From Pseudomonas costantinii (lineage in GTDB: Bacteria; Pseudomonadota; Gammaproteobacteria; Pseudomonadales; Pseudomonadaceae), in the NCBI RefSeq assembly GCF_001870435.1, contig NZ_MDDR01000028.1, positions 85,372-149,371 on the forward strand: DNA of 64,000 nucleotides, in the 5' to 3' direction. The notes under the pieces are model-generated. The model was not told where the DNA came from. It did no database searches and worked only from the letters and a program-made list of their open reading frames with translations. Position numbers and translations under genes: made by a program. Positions 18,021-24,808 of this stretch are shown here, piece after piece (positions within the stretch are counted from its first letter, which is position 1; each line of letters opens with the position of its first letter).

Positions 18021-18135
18021 AATAACCACACTTTAATGGCGGGAATGCAGCGATGAAGTAGTGAGGTGTATAACGACGCGCGCACCAAAAAATGGCATTT
18101 ATAATGCCGGCCACCTTAAAAAATGTGTGGTTATT
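18021..18135. repeat. Inverted repeat flanking an A+T-rich stretch
   Basis: AATAACCACAC (18021-18031) is matched exactly by GTGTGGTTATT (18125-18135). Between them GGCATT and AATGCC form a smaller palindrome. It could be a small MITE-like remnant or a structured end of the upstream transcript. Confidence 0.4.
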
Positions 18136-18181
18136 GAATGACTTACAGCGATTTTAATCCGACGAAAGGATTAAAATAATC

Positions 18182-18210
18182 TTGTTACGGATTTTTACAA
18201 TCGGTACTAT
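18182..18210 (+). promoter_or_regulatory. Strong sigma-70-type promoter for the candidate sRNA
   Basis: TTGTTA (18182-18187), a 17-base spacer and TACTAT (18205-18210). The predicted start is near 18215-18218. No + strand protein gene follows, only a terminator 30 bases on. Confidence 0.6.
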
Positions 18211-18215
18211 AGCCG

Positions 18216-18284
18216 TGCGTTCACCTCCCACGGTTTATGCATTTTTAAATCCCAAGTTTCCATCAGCTACTTGGGATTTTTTTT
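18216..18284 (+). ncRNA. Candidate Hfq-type small RNA, about 70 nt
   Basis: A near-consensus promoter ends at 18210 and a strong intrinsic terminator lies at 18247-18284, leaving a transcript of about 70 nt without an ORF. Its 5' part contains CACCTCC (18222-18228), complementary to a Shine-Dalgarno sequence and partly framed by CCGTG/CACGG. An A+T-rich linker (ATGCATTTTTAAAT) follows, then the terminator hairpin with eight T. Seed, linker and poly-U tail are the layout of Hfq-dependent trans-acting sRNAs. I do not recognise a named Pseudomonas sRNA. The alternative is that only the terminator is functional and serves the upstream genes. Confidence 0.5.
18247..18284 (+). terminator. Intrinsic terminator
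   Basis: AAATCCCAAGT (18247-18257) pairs with ACTTGGGATTT (18269-18279) around an 11-base loop, followed by a T run to 18284. The T run is on the + strand side; the minus-strand side is poor in U, so it mainly ends + strand transcription. Confidence 0.85.
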
Positions 18285-18305
18285 GCCTGGAATTTGACCT
18301 CGGCG

Positions 18306-19250
18306 TCAAACTTCAATGTCGGCAAACTCTGCACGCATCCGTCCATTGTGTTTGGCTTGGTACAGCAACTTATCCACGGCTTCGACAAACCCCAACATCG
18401 CACTGTTTGGCGTAACGATATGGGTGCCGACCCCCAGGCTCAGGGTCAGCAGCTTCGAGGCGGGTGAAAAGTCGTGTTCGATCTGTTGCTGGCTAATCAG
18501 ATGCAGGCAGCGTTGCGCCACCTGCCTGGCTGAGGCCGCGTCGGTCTCCGGCAGCAACCACACAAACTCCTCGCCGCCGATACGGGCAATGAAGTCTCGT
18601 GGCCGGTTGGCCGCCAGCGACAAGGTGCGTGCCACCTGGCGCAGGCATTCATCGCCCTTGATATGGCCGTAATGGTCGTTGTACTGCTTGAAAAAATCGA
18701 TATCGAGGATGATCAACGACAGCGGCAATTGGCTGCGCTGGGCGCTGGCCCATTCCCGCTCCAGCACGGTGTCGAACATGCGGCGGTTGGCGATGCTGGT
18801 AAGGCCGTCCTGGAAGGAATACTCCTCCAGTTGTTTTTGCAGACGGGTCAGGTGTTCTTCAGTCTTTTTGCGCTCACTGATATCGAACATGAAGCCGATC
18901 AGTGCTTCGACTTCTCCCTCCTTGCGCACCACGTGCACCACGTCGCGAATCCACACATAGTCGCCGTTGACCGTCAGCGCCCGGTAGTCGGCCTCGTGGT
19001 CCACGCCGGCGCGCGATTGCGACACGCAGAAATTCACCACATATTCACGGTCGTCCGGGTGCATACGTTCAACCCAATCGTCCACGCTGACCCAGCTTTG
19101 CGGGGTCCAACCCAGCAGTGCCTCGATCTGTGGGCCTATGTAGCTGAACGTCATAGTCTGCCAATCGATGCGCCAAGGGATCGCCTTGGTCGACTCCAAC
19201 AGTGTTTTGTACACGTCACTGTCGGGCTGGTTCGGAGGGTCGATACTCAT
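18306..19250 (-). CDS. PAS-GGDEF diguanylate cyclase
   Basis: 314 residues from the ATG at 19250. A PAS domain with PAC extension comes first (residues about 20-140; WRIDWQTMTFSYIGPQIEALLGW and DISERKK). The GGDEF domain follows with the active-site form GGEEF, so c-di-GMP synthesis from GTP is expected. The inhibitory I-site RxxD is present as RPRD, spaced as in PleD, so product feedback is likely. There are no membrane segments, so it is cytosolic and senses its cue through the PAS domain. No EAL domain is attached. Confidence 0.9.
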   Translation of the reverse strand: MSIDPPNQPDSDVYKTLLESTKAIPWRIDWQTMTFSYIGPQIEALLGWTPQSWVSVDDWVERMHPDDREYVVNFCVSQSRAGVDHEADYRALTVNGDYVWIRDVVHVVRKEGEVEALIGFMFDISERKKTEEHLTRLQKQLEEYSFQDGLTSIANRRMFDTVLEREWASAQRSQLPLSLIILDIDFFKQYNDHYGHIKGDECLRQVARTLSLAANRPRDFIARIGGEEFVWLLPETDAASARQVAQRCLHLISQQQIEHDFSPASKLLTLSLGVGTHIVTPNSAMLGFVEAVDKLLYQAKHNGRMRAEFADIEV

Positions 19251-19496
19251 GCAGGGCTGCTCAAGAAGAGGGCGAAGAACCAAGAGCCTCTGGTGATCGA
19301 CACCGGGAGTCAAGCCTAAGCCTGGGCAGCAGACGAGAGGTCGTGTGCTGGGTTTTTGGCGTCAGTGTGCCAGCGCTTACAAGGCAAAATGAGGCATAGG
19401 TAACACTTTTGAATTAATTGTTCCGTTGCAGGCAAAACCTTATCTATTCTGGTTGCATCACACCTACAGGGTAGAACCCAGGGACGGGGACTTATC

Positions 19497-19745
19497 ATGA
19501 TTTCGATCGCCGAACTCAACCGTATCATGGCCTCGGGTTTCCTGCCGTTGGCCTGTGATTGCAGCCTGAACAGCGACGGCTCATTGCGCATCAGCGTCTT
19601 TGAACCGGCGTCCGGTCGCGTCGACTTGCTGCTGACCCGGGTTTCGCCCCAAGGCTTGGACAGCATCCGTTCCATCTCAAACCTTATTGGCGAGCTGCGC
19701 ACCGAGATCAAGGCCGGGCGCCGTGGTTTTGCGGCGATGGGCTAG
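19497..19745 (+). CDS. DUF1652-family protein
   Basis: 82 residues from the ATG at 19497. The pattern SIAELNRIMASGFLPLACDCSL, then SGRVDLLLTRVSPQGLDSIRSI, then LIGELRTEI is that of DUF1652, a small soluble family common in Pseudomonas. The function is unknown. Its stop overlaps the end of a convergent small lipoprotein gene by a few bases. Confidence 0.8.
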   Translation: MISIAELNRIMASGFLPLACDCSLNSDGSLRISVFEPASGRVDLLLTRVSPQGLDSIRSISNLIGELRTEIKAGRRGFAAMG

Positions 19746-19882
19746 CTGTTGACGGTGGCGGTTGGGGTCGAGACTGCGCCGTAGTAGCGCCAGCAACAGT
19801 GCCGGTGTTCAGGCAGGATCACGCAGCCGCTGAGGCTGACGATCAACAGGGCGGCAACGAGCATATATAGGCGACGGGACAT
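19742..19882 (-). CDS. Small lipoprotein, 46 residues
   Basis: A short minus-strand gene. The ATG at 19882 follows GAGGAA with a 6-base gap. The protein starts MSRRLYMLVAALLIVSLSGC, a perfect lipoprotein signal with lipobox L-S-G-C at residue 20. Only 26 residues remain after lipidation, among them a Cys-Cys-Trp pair (HRHCCWRYYG). Residue +2 is valine, so outer-membrane sorting is expected. It overlaps the DUF1652 stop tail to tail. The function is unknown. Confidence 0.6.
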   Translation of the reverse strand: MSRRLYMLVAALLIVSLSGCVILPEHRHCCWRYYGAVSTPTATVNS

Positions 19883-20008
19883 GATGTTTCCTCATGGTGT
19901 GTTCTGCGTTAACCGTTGAACGGCACCACCCGCACAAATCCGTCGCGATACTTTCAAACATTTCATCCAGCGTGTTCATTCGCTGAGCAATACTTCCCTT
20001 CTATCAGC

Positions 20009-20037
20009 GTCGAGAAAAAATTCGCGTTTTTCGCGAC
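20009..20037. other. Inverted repeat upstream of the WxxGxW gene
   Basis: GTCG-x-GAAAAA and TTTTTC-x-CGAC face each other over a short centre within 20009-20037. It lies in the leader 70 bases before the gene and could be an operator or an RNA hairpin. Confidence 0.35.
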
Positions 20038-20108
20038 GGATTTCCCGCCACCCCATCGTTCAACCCATCAGCAGCGAACATTTTCGTCCGCCGTATGAAG
20101 GAGTTGCC

Positions 20109-20420
20109 ATGAACCCACTGGCCAAACTGCGTTATGCCTTGCTCGTCCCGCTGGCCTTCGCCGCGCTTGTCAGCACCCCGACCTTTGCCCAGACCGAAGT
20201 GATCATTCGCCAGGCGCCACCGGTGGAGCGCGTCGAGGTGATTCCCGCCGAACGTCCGGGTTACGCCTGGGACCGTGGGCACTGGCGTTGGGAAGGCGGT
20301 GCCTATGCCTGGGTGCCGGGTCACTGGCAGCCGGTGATGCGTAATGCGCGTTGGGAACCTGGGCACTGGGAATCCCATGGGCCGAACTGGTACTGGCGCG
20401 AAGGCCATTGGATCCGCTGA
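20109..20420 (+). CDS. Exported WxxGxW (YXWXPG) repeat protein
   Basis: 103 residues. A signal peptide ends at TPTFAQ (about residue 27). The mature part is dominated by tryptophan repeats: WDRGHW, WEGG, WVPGHW, WEPGHW, WREGHW. Such proteins are periplasmic and of unknown role, often near stress regulators. An AAGGAG site precedes the ATG. It lies 37 bases before an ECF sigma factor gene on the same strand, so it may be a member or target of that regulon. Confidence 0.8.
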   Translation: MNPLAKLRYALLVPLAFAALVSTPTFAQTEVIIRQAPPVERVEVIPAERPGYAWDRGHWRWEGGAYAWVPGHWQPVMRNARWEPGHWESHGPNWYWREGHWIR

Positions 20421-20457
20421 AACCTGAAACTTAGCCACCGGACCGAGAGTTACCCGA

Positions 20458-21036
20458 TTGAAAGACACTGATCCGGACGTTGAGCTACTGGCGCGTATCG
20501 GCAACAACGAACCAGCCGCCGTCAACGAAATGGTGACGCGCAAGCTGCCGCGGTTGCTGGCGCTCGCCAGTCGGATCCTGGGGGATGCCGACGAGGCCAA
20601 GGACGTGGCCCAGGAAAGCTTCCTGCGGATCTGGCGCCAGGCGGCCAACTGGCGCGCCGGTGAAGCACGTTTCGACACCTGGCTGCACCGAGTGGTACTT
20701 AACCTGTGCCATGACCGTTTGCGCCGGCGCAAGGAACGCCCGTTGAACGAGGACGAGGTGCTTGAGCTGGCGGATAGCGCGCCGTCCCCGGATGAGCAGT
20801 TGGAAACCGCCGACCGCAGCGCACGGATGGCCGCCGCGTTGGCGGCCTTGCCCGAGCGCCAGCGCGAAGCCATTGTGCTGCAGTATTACCAGGAGCTGTC
20901 GAACATCGACGCCGCGGCCCTGATGAATATCAGCGTCGAGGCACTGGAGAGCCTGCTGTCGCGGGCCCGACGCCAGTTGCGCAATCAACTTGCCGACACA
21001 CCAGGGCTTGCCCGCCCAGGAAGGGAAAAACCATGA
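20458..21036 (+). CDS. ECF-family RNA polymerase sigma factor
   Basis: 192 residues from a TTG start at 20458. Region 2 is clear (LPRLLALASRILGDADEAKDVAQESFLRIWRQAANW), as is region 4 (LAALPERQREAIVLQYYQELSNIDAAALMNISVEALESLLSRARRQLR). The length and lack of region 3 identify an extracytoplasmic-function sigma factor. The next gene overlaps its end by four bases and encodes a membrane protein, a usual place for the anti-sigma factor. The third gene encodes a CnrX-like periplasmic protein, so the signal may be sensed in the periplasm. Confidence 0.88.
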   Translation: MKDTDPDVELLARIGNNEPAAVNEMVTRKLPRLLALASRILGDADEAKDVAQESFLRIWRQAANWRAGEARFDTWLHRVVLNLCHDRLRRRKERPLNEDEVLELADSAPSPDEQLETADRSARMAAALAALPERQREAIVLQYYQELSNIDAAALMNISVEALESLLSRARRQLRNQLADTPGLARPGREKP

Positions 21037-21464
21037 CGCCCGAACGATTTGCTCACTTGGCTGATGCCTACGGGGCCAGCCTGCATCGCTGGCCCATCGC
21101 CGAACAAGCCGCGGCCCAGGCGCTGCTCGACAGTGGTAACGCCAACGCCCGCGAGGCATTGCACGAGGCAAGCTGGCTCGATACGCAGTTGGACGGTCAT
21201 CAACTGGCCTTCATTGACCCGGCGCTGGCGCGGCAGATTCGCCAGTCCGCACCGCGCCGGGCCTCTTTCTGGTCGCGCTACGCCAGTTGGTTATCGCCCG
21301 CAGGCCTCGTCGGCGTGGGCATTGCGGGCATCGCCGCGGGGGTGTTGGTGACGTCGCTGAGCGTGCCATTGCCAATGCTCTCATCCGAAGTGCTGCCCAG
21401 TGTCTTCGATCAGGGCGATGCCGAAGTCGTTTTCACCGTCAACGCCGAGGAAACCGAGCAATGA
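21033..21464 (+). CDS. Single-pass membrane protein, probable anti-sigma factor
   Basis: 143 residues starting inside the sigma factor's stop (ATGA overlap). The N-terminal 80 residues are cytosolic and helical (FAHLADAYGASLHRWP). One membrane segment follows (AGLVGVGIAGIAAGVLVTSLSV, about residues 90-111) and then a short periplasmic tail. I see no zinc-binding ZAS motif. Translational coupling and topology suggest an anti-sigma factor of the CnrY type. This is inferred from context rather than similarity. Confidence 0.6.
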   Translation: MTPERFAHLADAYGASLHRWPIAEQAAAQALLDSGNANAREALHEASWLDTQLDGHQLAFIDPALARQIRQSAPRRASFWSRYASWLSPAGLVGVGIAGIAAGVLVTSLSVPLPMLSSEVLPSVFDQGDAEVVFTVNAEETEQ

Positions 21465-21955
21465 CCCCCAAATCCCTTAAACCGTGGTTGGTTGTCTCGG
21501 TGTTGCTCAACGTGTTTTTGATCGGCGGTGTGGGTGGCGGCCTCTACCATTGGATAGCCATTGCCAAGCCTGCCGAGGCGGTGGTCAACCAGCACGGTTT
21601 GCGCCAGGCGATGATCAAGCTGCCGGCAGAACGACGCAAGGAACTGCGTGAGTTGCTGCGCCATAACCGTGCTGACAGCCAACCGCTGATCATGGCCGGG
21701 CGCGAAGCACGCCTGGGCGTGATCAAACAATTGGAAGCGCCGACCCTGGATCGCGACGTGCTCGTCACTGAGCTGGCCAAGGCACGCGAGGCAGACGTTG
21801 CGCTCAGGGCTATGGTGGACACCACGTTGGCGCAGTTTGCGAGCAACTTGCCACAGGATGAGCGGCAGAAACTGGTTGAGGCGCTGTACCAGCGTGGGCA
21901 GGCCAAAACCAAGGAGAAGCTGCCCCAAGTGGTGGGGAATAAGCCGCGCTCTTGA
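21461..21955 (+). CDS. CnrX-like periplasmic sensor (metal-resistance domain)
   Basis: 164 residues; the ATG overlaps the preceding stop. An N-terminal membrane anchor (WLVVSVLLNVFLIGGVGGGLYHW, residues 9-31) is followed by a helical periplasmic domain (KLPAERRKELRELLRHNR, LPQDERQKLVEALYQRG). This is the Metal_resist/CnrX layout. I do not see the full set of His/Met ligands known for CnrX, so the signal may not be nickel or cobalt. With the two genes before it, it makes a sigma, anti-sigma, sensor module. Confidence 0.65.
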   Translation: MTPKSLKPWLVVSVLLNVFLIGGVGGGLYHWIAIAKPAEAVVNQHGLRQAMIKLPAERRKELRELLRHNRADSQPLIMAGREARLGVIKQLEAPTLDRDVLVTELAKAREADVALRAMVDTTLAQFASNLPQDERQKLVEALYQRGQAKTKEKLPQVVGNKPRS

Positions 21956-22062
21956 GTCGTAATGCCGATTAAGGTTTTGGGTAAACGAGCCGAAACAGCA
22001 GCTGGGATTAAGCGTAATCTTGCGCGTGGCTGTTTAGCCGACCGTCTGCCTTGGGGCGTTTC

Positions 22063-22794
22063 ATGCAAAGGATGCTATGCGGTATTTTGAGCCTGGCGAT
22101 CATCACATCATCGCTGGGTGGCTGTGCGACGGCGCCGGCAAGGCCGACGGTTGTAGGGCCTGAGGTCTATGGGTTCACGCTCTATCAAAAAATGACCGGT
22201 GAGCAGTTCGATTCGTTGACTCGTATTTACAAGAACTATGACGGCGCCCTGGAGCTGTATTTGAAAGCCTCCCCGGACGGCGGTGTGCTGGGGCTTTATG
22301 CGGATTCCAGTTGGTGGCTGGATACCGTGAGTAAAACCAGCAAGCTGTATTTCACCGAACCTGAATGCCAGGTTGCCCAGCACGCGGATGAGGCGCAACT
22401 CAAGGCCGTGGTCGATGGCTTCAATACGCAGCAGTCAGGGGATTTTAGTGCGGTCCACACGGTGGATGCCTGCAAGCGGTTTACCGGGCAAGGGCTGGAA
22501 GGGGAGGCCTACCGTTATACGCTTTGGGCCACGCTGCAATCCAAGACCCTGACGCCTGGGCAAGGGTATACGCGCAAGCCTGAGGTTGTGCGTGCCGGTG
22601 TCTTGGATTGGGTGGTGTTGGCGGCTGCCATTCCGTTGTATGTGGTGCTTGTGGTGGTAACTAAAGGCCAGGCGCTTCCAAGCAGCTGTTCTTATGACGT
22701 TTCGGTTCCGGGGAATCAGAAAAAGTGTGATAAGGAGCGGGAGGAGAAGCTTGCGAAGGCGGCTGAGACGGAGCGGTTGGAGAAGGGCTACTGA
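22063..22794 (+). CDS. Putative lipoprotein with second hydrophobic segment
   Basis: 243 residues from the ATG at 22063, which follows GGGGCG. The signal sequence ends in the lipobox LGGC (residue about 21), so it is lipidated. The body is soluble with a cysteine pair (EPECQVA, VDACKRF). Near residue 185 is a hydrophobic stretch (WVVLAAAIPLYVVLVVVT) that could cross or lie on a membrane. The C-terminus is highly charged. No family recognised. A palindromic repeat begins two bases after the stop. Confidence 0.6.
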   Translation: MQRMLCGILSLAIITSSLGGCATAPARPTVVGPEVYGFTLYQKMTGEQFDSLTRIYKNYDGALELYLKASPDGGVLGLYADSSWWLDTVSKTSKLYFTEPECQVAQHADEAQLKAVVDGFNTQQSGDFSAVHTVDACKRFTGQGLEGEAYRYTLWATLQSKTLTPGQGYTRKPEVVRAGVLDWVVLAAAIPLYVVLVVVTKGQALPSSCSYDVSVPGNQKKCDKEREEKLAKAAETERLEKGY

Positions 22795-22796
22795 AT

Positions 22797-23448
22797 GAGT
22801 ACATATCCGTTGCTGCGGTAACGGCTACTTATGGTTTCGCTTTTACAGCGACTCACTTTGGAAAAGCCCCAAAGTAAGCAAAGGGCTCTTGCCCCACCAC
22901 TCGGCACCTCGCTGTGGCTCGGTGTGCCCGCACGCAGGCTTGAGTCCGTGGGCCGCCGCGATGGGCCATCCTTGGCCCAGCGCGGCTAACCCGGCGTCCT
23001 GCCGGGTTACCCACGGATTCAAGCCTGCGTGCGGCCATCGTGGTTAATGGGGCGCCTGAGATCAAGATCACAAGCAGATCAAAAGCAGAGCACGGCGGCC
23101 TGAAAGCCGACCTGAGTGGTGTGGAGCAAAAGCCAGATCAGAAGCAGGGCAGAATGCAGTCATCCCTGATGTATGGAGATTAAAAATGTGGAAGCGGGCT
23201 TGCTTGCTCGTTTGTTTTACCGCTTTTGATCTACACCACTCAGGTCGGCTTTCAGGCCGCCGTGCTCTGCTTTTGATCTTGATCTTAGGCGACCCGCGCA
23301 GCCGTGCCGGAGTGCGGGCACACCGAGCCTAGGCGAGGTGCCGAGTGGTGGGGCAAGAGCGTTTTGGTTACTTTGCCGCTTTTGCAAAGTGACCCGCCGT
23401 AAGGGCGGAACCATAAGCGGCCGTTACCCAAATAACGGATATGTACCC
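22797..23448. repeat. Large palindromic repeat, copy A (652 bp)
   Basis: The left end GAGTACATATCCGTTGC and the right end (inverse, AACGGATATGTACCC) are inverted copies. The arms run towards a centre near 23160-23220. The left arm carries a complete three-way-junction module (22930-23032). In the right arm that module is almost entirely deleted. Both inner arms share the CCGACCTGAGTGGTGT block and its inverse. Short frames here, with GRRVSRAGPRMAHRGG-type translations, are artefacts of the repeat. Copies B and C are at 35445 and 63607. Confidence 0.85.
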
Positions 23449-23620
23449 AGCGCCCCCGCAACAACCCTAAAACCTACCCCCTAAAAAAGATGTGCAGATA
23501 CCTAGGCCGCGATGCAGACACCTCGGCCTTGCACCTCGACGCATTGCAAGCGCTTGGGTACCTTGTGAACGCAGCGGCATATTGCCGTTAGTGATTGGCA
23601 AGACCGTCAAGGAGCGTTCG

Positions 23621-24334
23621 ATGATTGACCCCCAGGTACTGCAACAACTAGCCCCCAATGGCGTGCTGCGCGCCGCCATCAACCTCGGCAACCCGGTATT
23701 GGCACAACGCGGTGCGGACGGTGAGCTTCAGGGCGTCTCCGTGGCGTTGGCCAAGGCGCTGGCCGAAGCGTTGGGTGTCGAGTTGGAATTGATCACGTTT
23801 GAGGCGGCGGGCAAGGTCTTCGCCGCGTTGGCCGATGACGTGTGGCGCGTTGCGTTCCTGGCGATTGAACCGGTGCGCGAACAGGAAATAGCCTTCAGCG
23901 CGCCGTATGTGGCGATCAAGGGCACGTATCTGGTGGCGGTGGATTCACCGCTCACGCACGTCGCGCAATTGGACGCACCGGGTCGGCGTATCGCGGTCGG
24001 CCAGGGTGCGGCCTACGACTTGTACTTGAGCCGTACCGTGCAACATGCCGAACTGGTGCGGGCACCAACTTCTGCGGCAGCGGTGGACTGGTTTATCGAA
24101 CAGCGCTTGGATGCCGCGGCGGGTGTACGGGATTTCCTGCGAACCCGGGTTTCTGATCAATGGCGTCTGGTGGAGGATGACTTCATGACGATCCGCCAAG
24201 CCATGGCGGTTCCGGTGATGCATGCAGCCGCTGCCGCGTTCGTCAAATCCTTTGTCGAACGGCAGAAAGAGAATGGTGTGGTGAAACGAGGGTTGCTGGA
24301 CAGCGGGCAGAGCGCTGAACTACAGGCGACGTAG
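23621..24334 (+). CDS. Solute-binding family 3-like protein without a signal peptide
   Basis: 237 residues from the ATG at 23621, which follows AAGGAG; longer frames reach back into the repeat and have no site. The fold is that of amino-acid binding proteins (SBP_bac_3): LRAAINLGNPVLAQRGADGELQGVSVALAKALAEALGV, then IEPVREQEIAFSAPYVAIKGTYLVAV, then RRIAVGQGAAYDLYLSR. No N-terminal signal or lipobox is visible, so the product seems cytosolic, unlike transport binding proteins. No permease is near. It may be an enzyme or an intracellular sensor on this fold. Confidence 0.75.
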   Translation: MIDPQVLQQLAPNGVLRAAINLGNPVLAQRGADGELQGVSVALAKALAEALGVELELITFEAAGKVFAALADDVWRVAFLAIEPVREQEIAFSAPYVAIKGTYLVAVDSPLTHVAQLDAPGRRIAVGQGAAYDLYLSRTVQHAELVRAPTSAAAVDWFIEQRLDAAAGVRDFLRTRVSDQWRLVEDDFMTIRQAMAVPVMHAAAAAFVKSFVERQKENGVVKRGLLDSGQSAELQAT

Positions 24335-24682
24335 GAAGGATTTGACGATGTGCCGGGTCGCGTCGGTGGTGTCCAGCTCGTCCAGGGCGCCAAAGGCGTG
24401 CCACTGGCAATCGATGATTTCGTTGCGTGGCTGGGCATCGGCAATGTTCACCACCGAGGCTTCAAACACATGGTGCACGGTGTCGCGGGCCTTCAGTTCC
24501 TGCAAGTACAGCAACCCATCCACGTTCAACCCGGTTTCTTCTTCCAGCTCGCGCTCGGCCGCGCCGACCGGCCGTTCGTCACGCTCGACCTTGCCGCCCG
24601 GCAATGCCCATTTTGATCTGGCTTTGCGCACGAAGAGGATATGCCCCTCGTGTTCGCAAATGACGGTTGCCCTTATTTTCAT
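24320..24682 (-). CDS. Nudix hydrolase
   Basis: 120 residues. The Nudix box is complete: G30-x5-E36-x7-R44-E45-L46-x-E48-E49-x-G51. The start VICEHEGHILFVRKARSKWALPGGKVE is typical of MutT/NudF-like hydrolases that cleave nucleoside diphosphates linked to another group, using Mg2+. The substrate cannot be told. Its 3' end overlaps the convergent binding-protein-like gene by 15 bases. Confidence 0.88.
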   Translation of the reverse strand: MKIRATVICEHEGHILFVRKARSKWALPGGKVERDERPVGAAERELEEETGLNVDGLLYLQELKARDTVHHVFEASVVNIADAQPRNEIIDCQWHAFGALDELDTTDATRHIVKSFLRRL

Positions 24683-24808
24683 GGTGTGTGCCCCACGGCG
24701 GGATGATCGTCATAAAAGTGTAATGCAAATGTCATGCTAGGTGCTGGTGGCGCGCACGTGTGGGGATGTGGATACTGCCCGCTTGACGGAAGTGGACGAG
24801 GAAAACCG

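Noticed and set aside
22853..23414. Small frames with GRRVSRAGP/MAHRGGP-type sequence in the repeats
   Set aside because: The same phrases appear in every copy and in both arms; they lack ribosome-binding sites and are not proteins.
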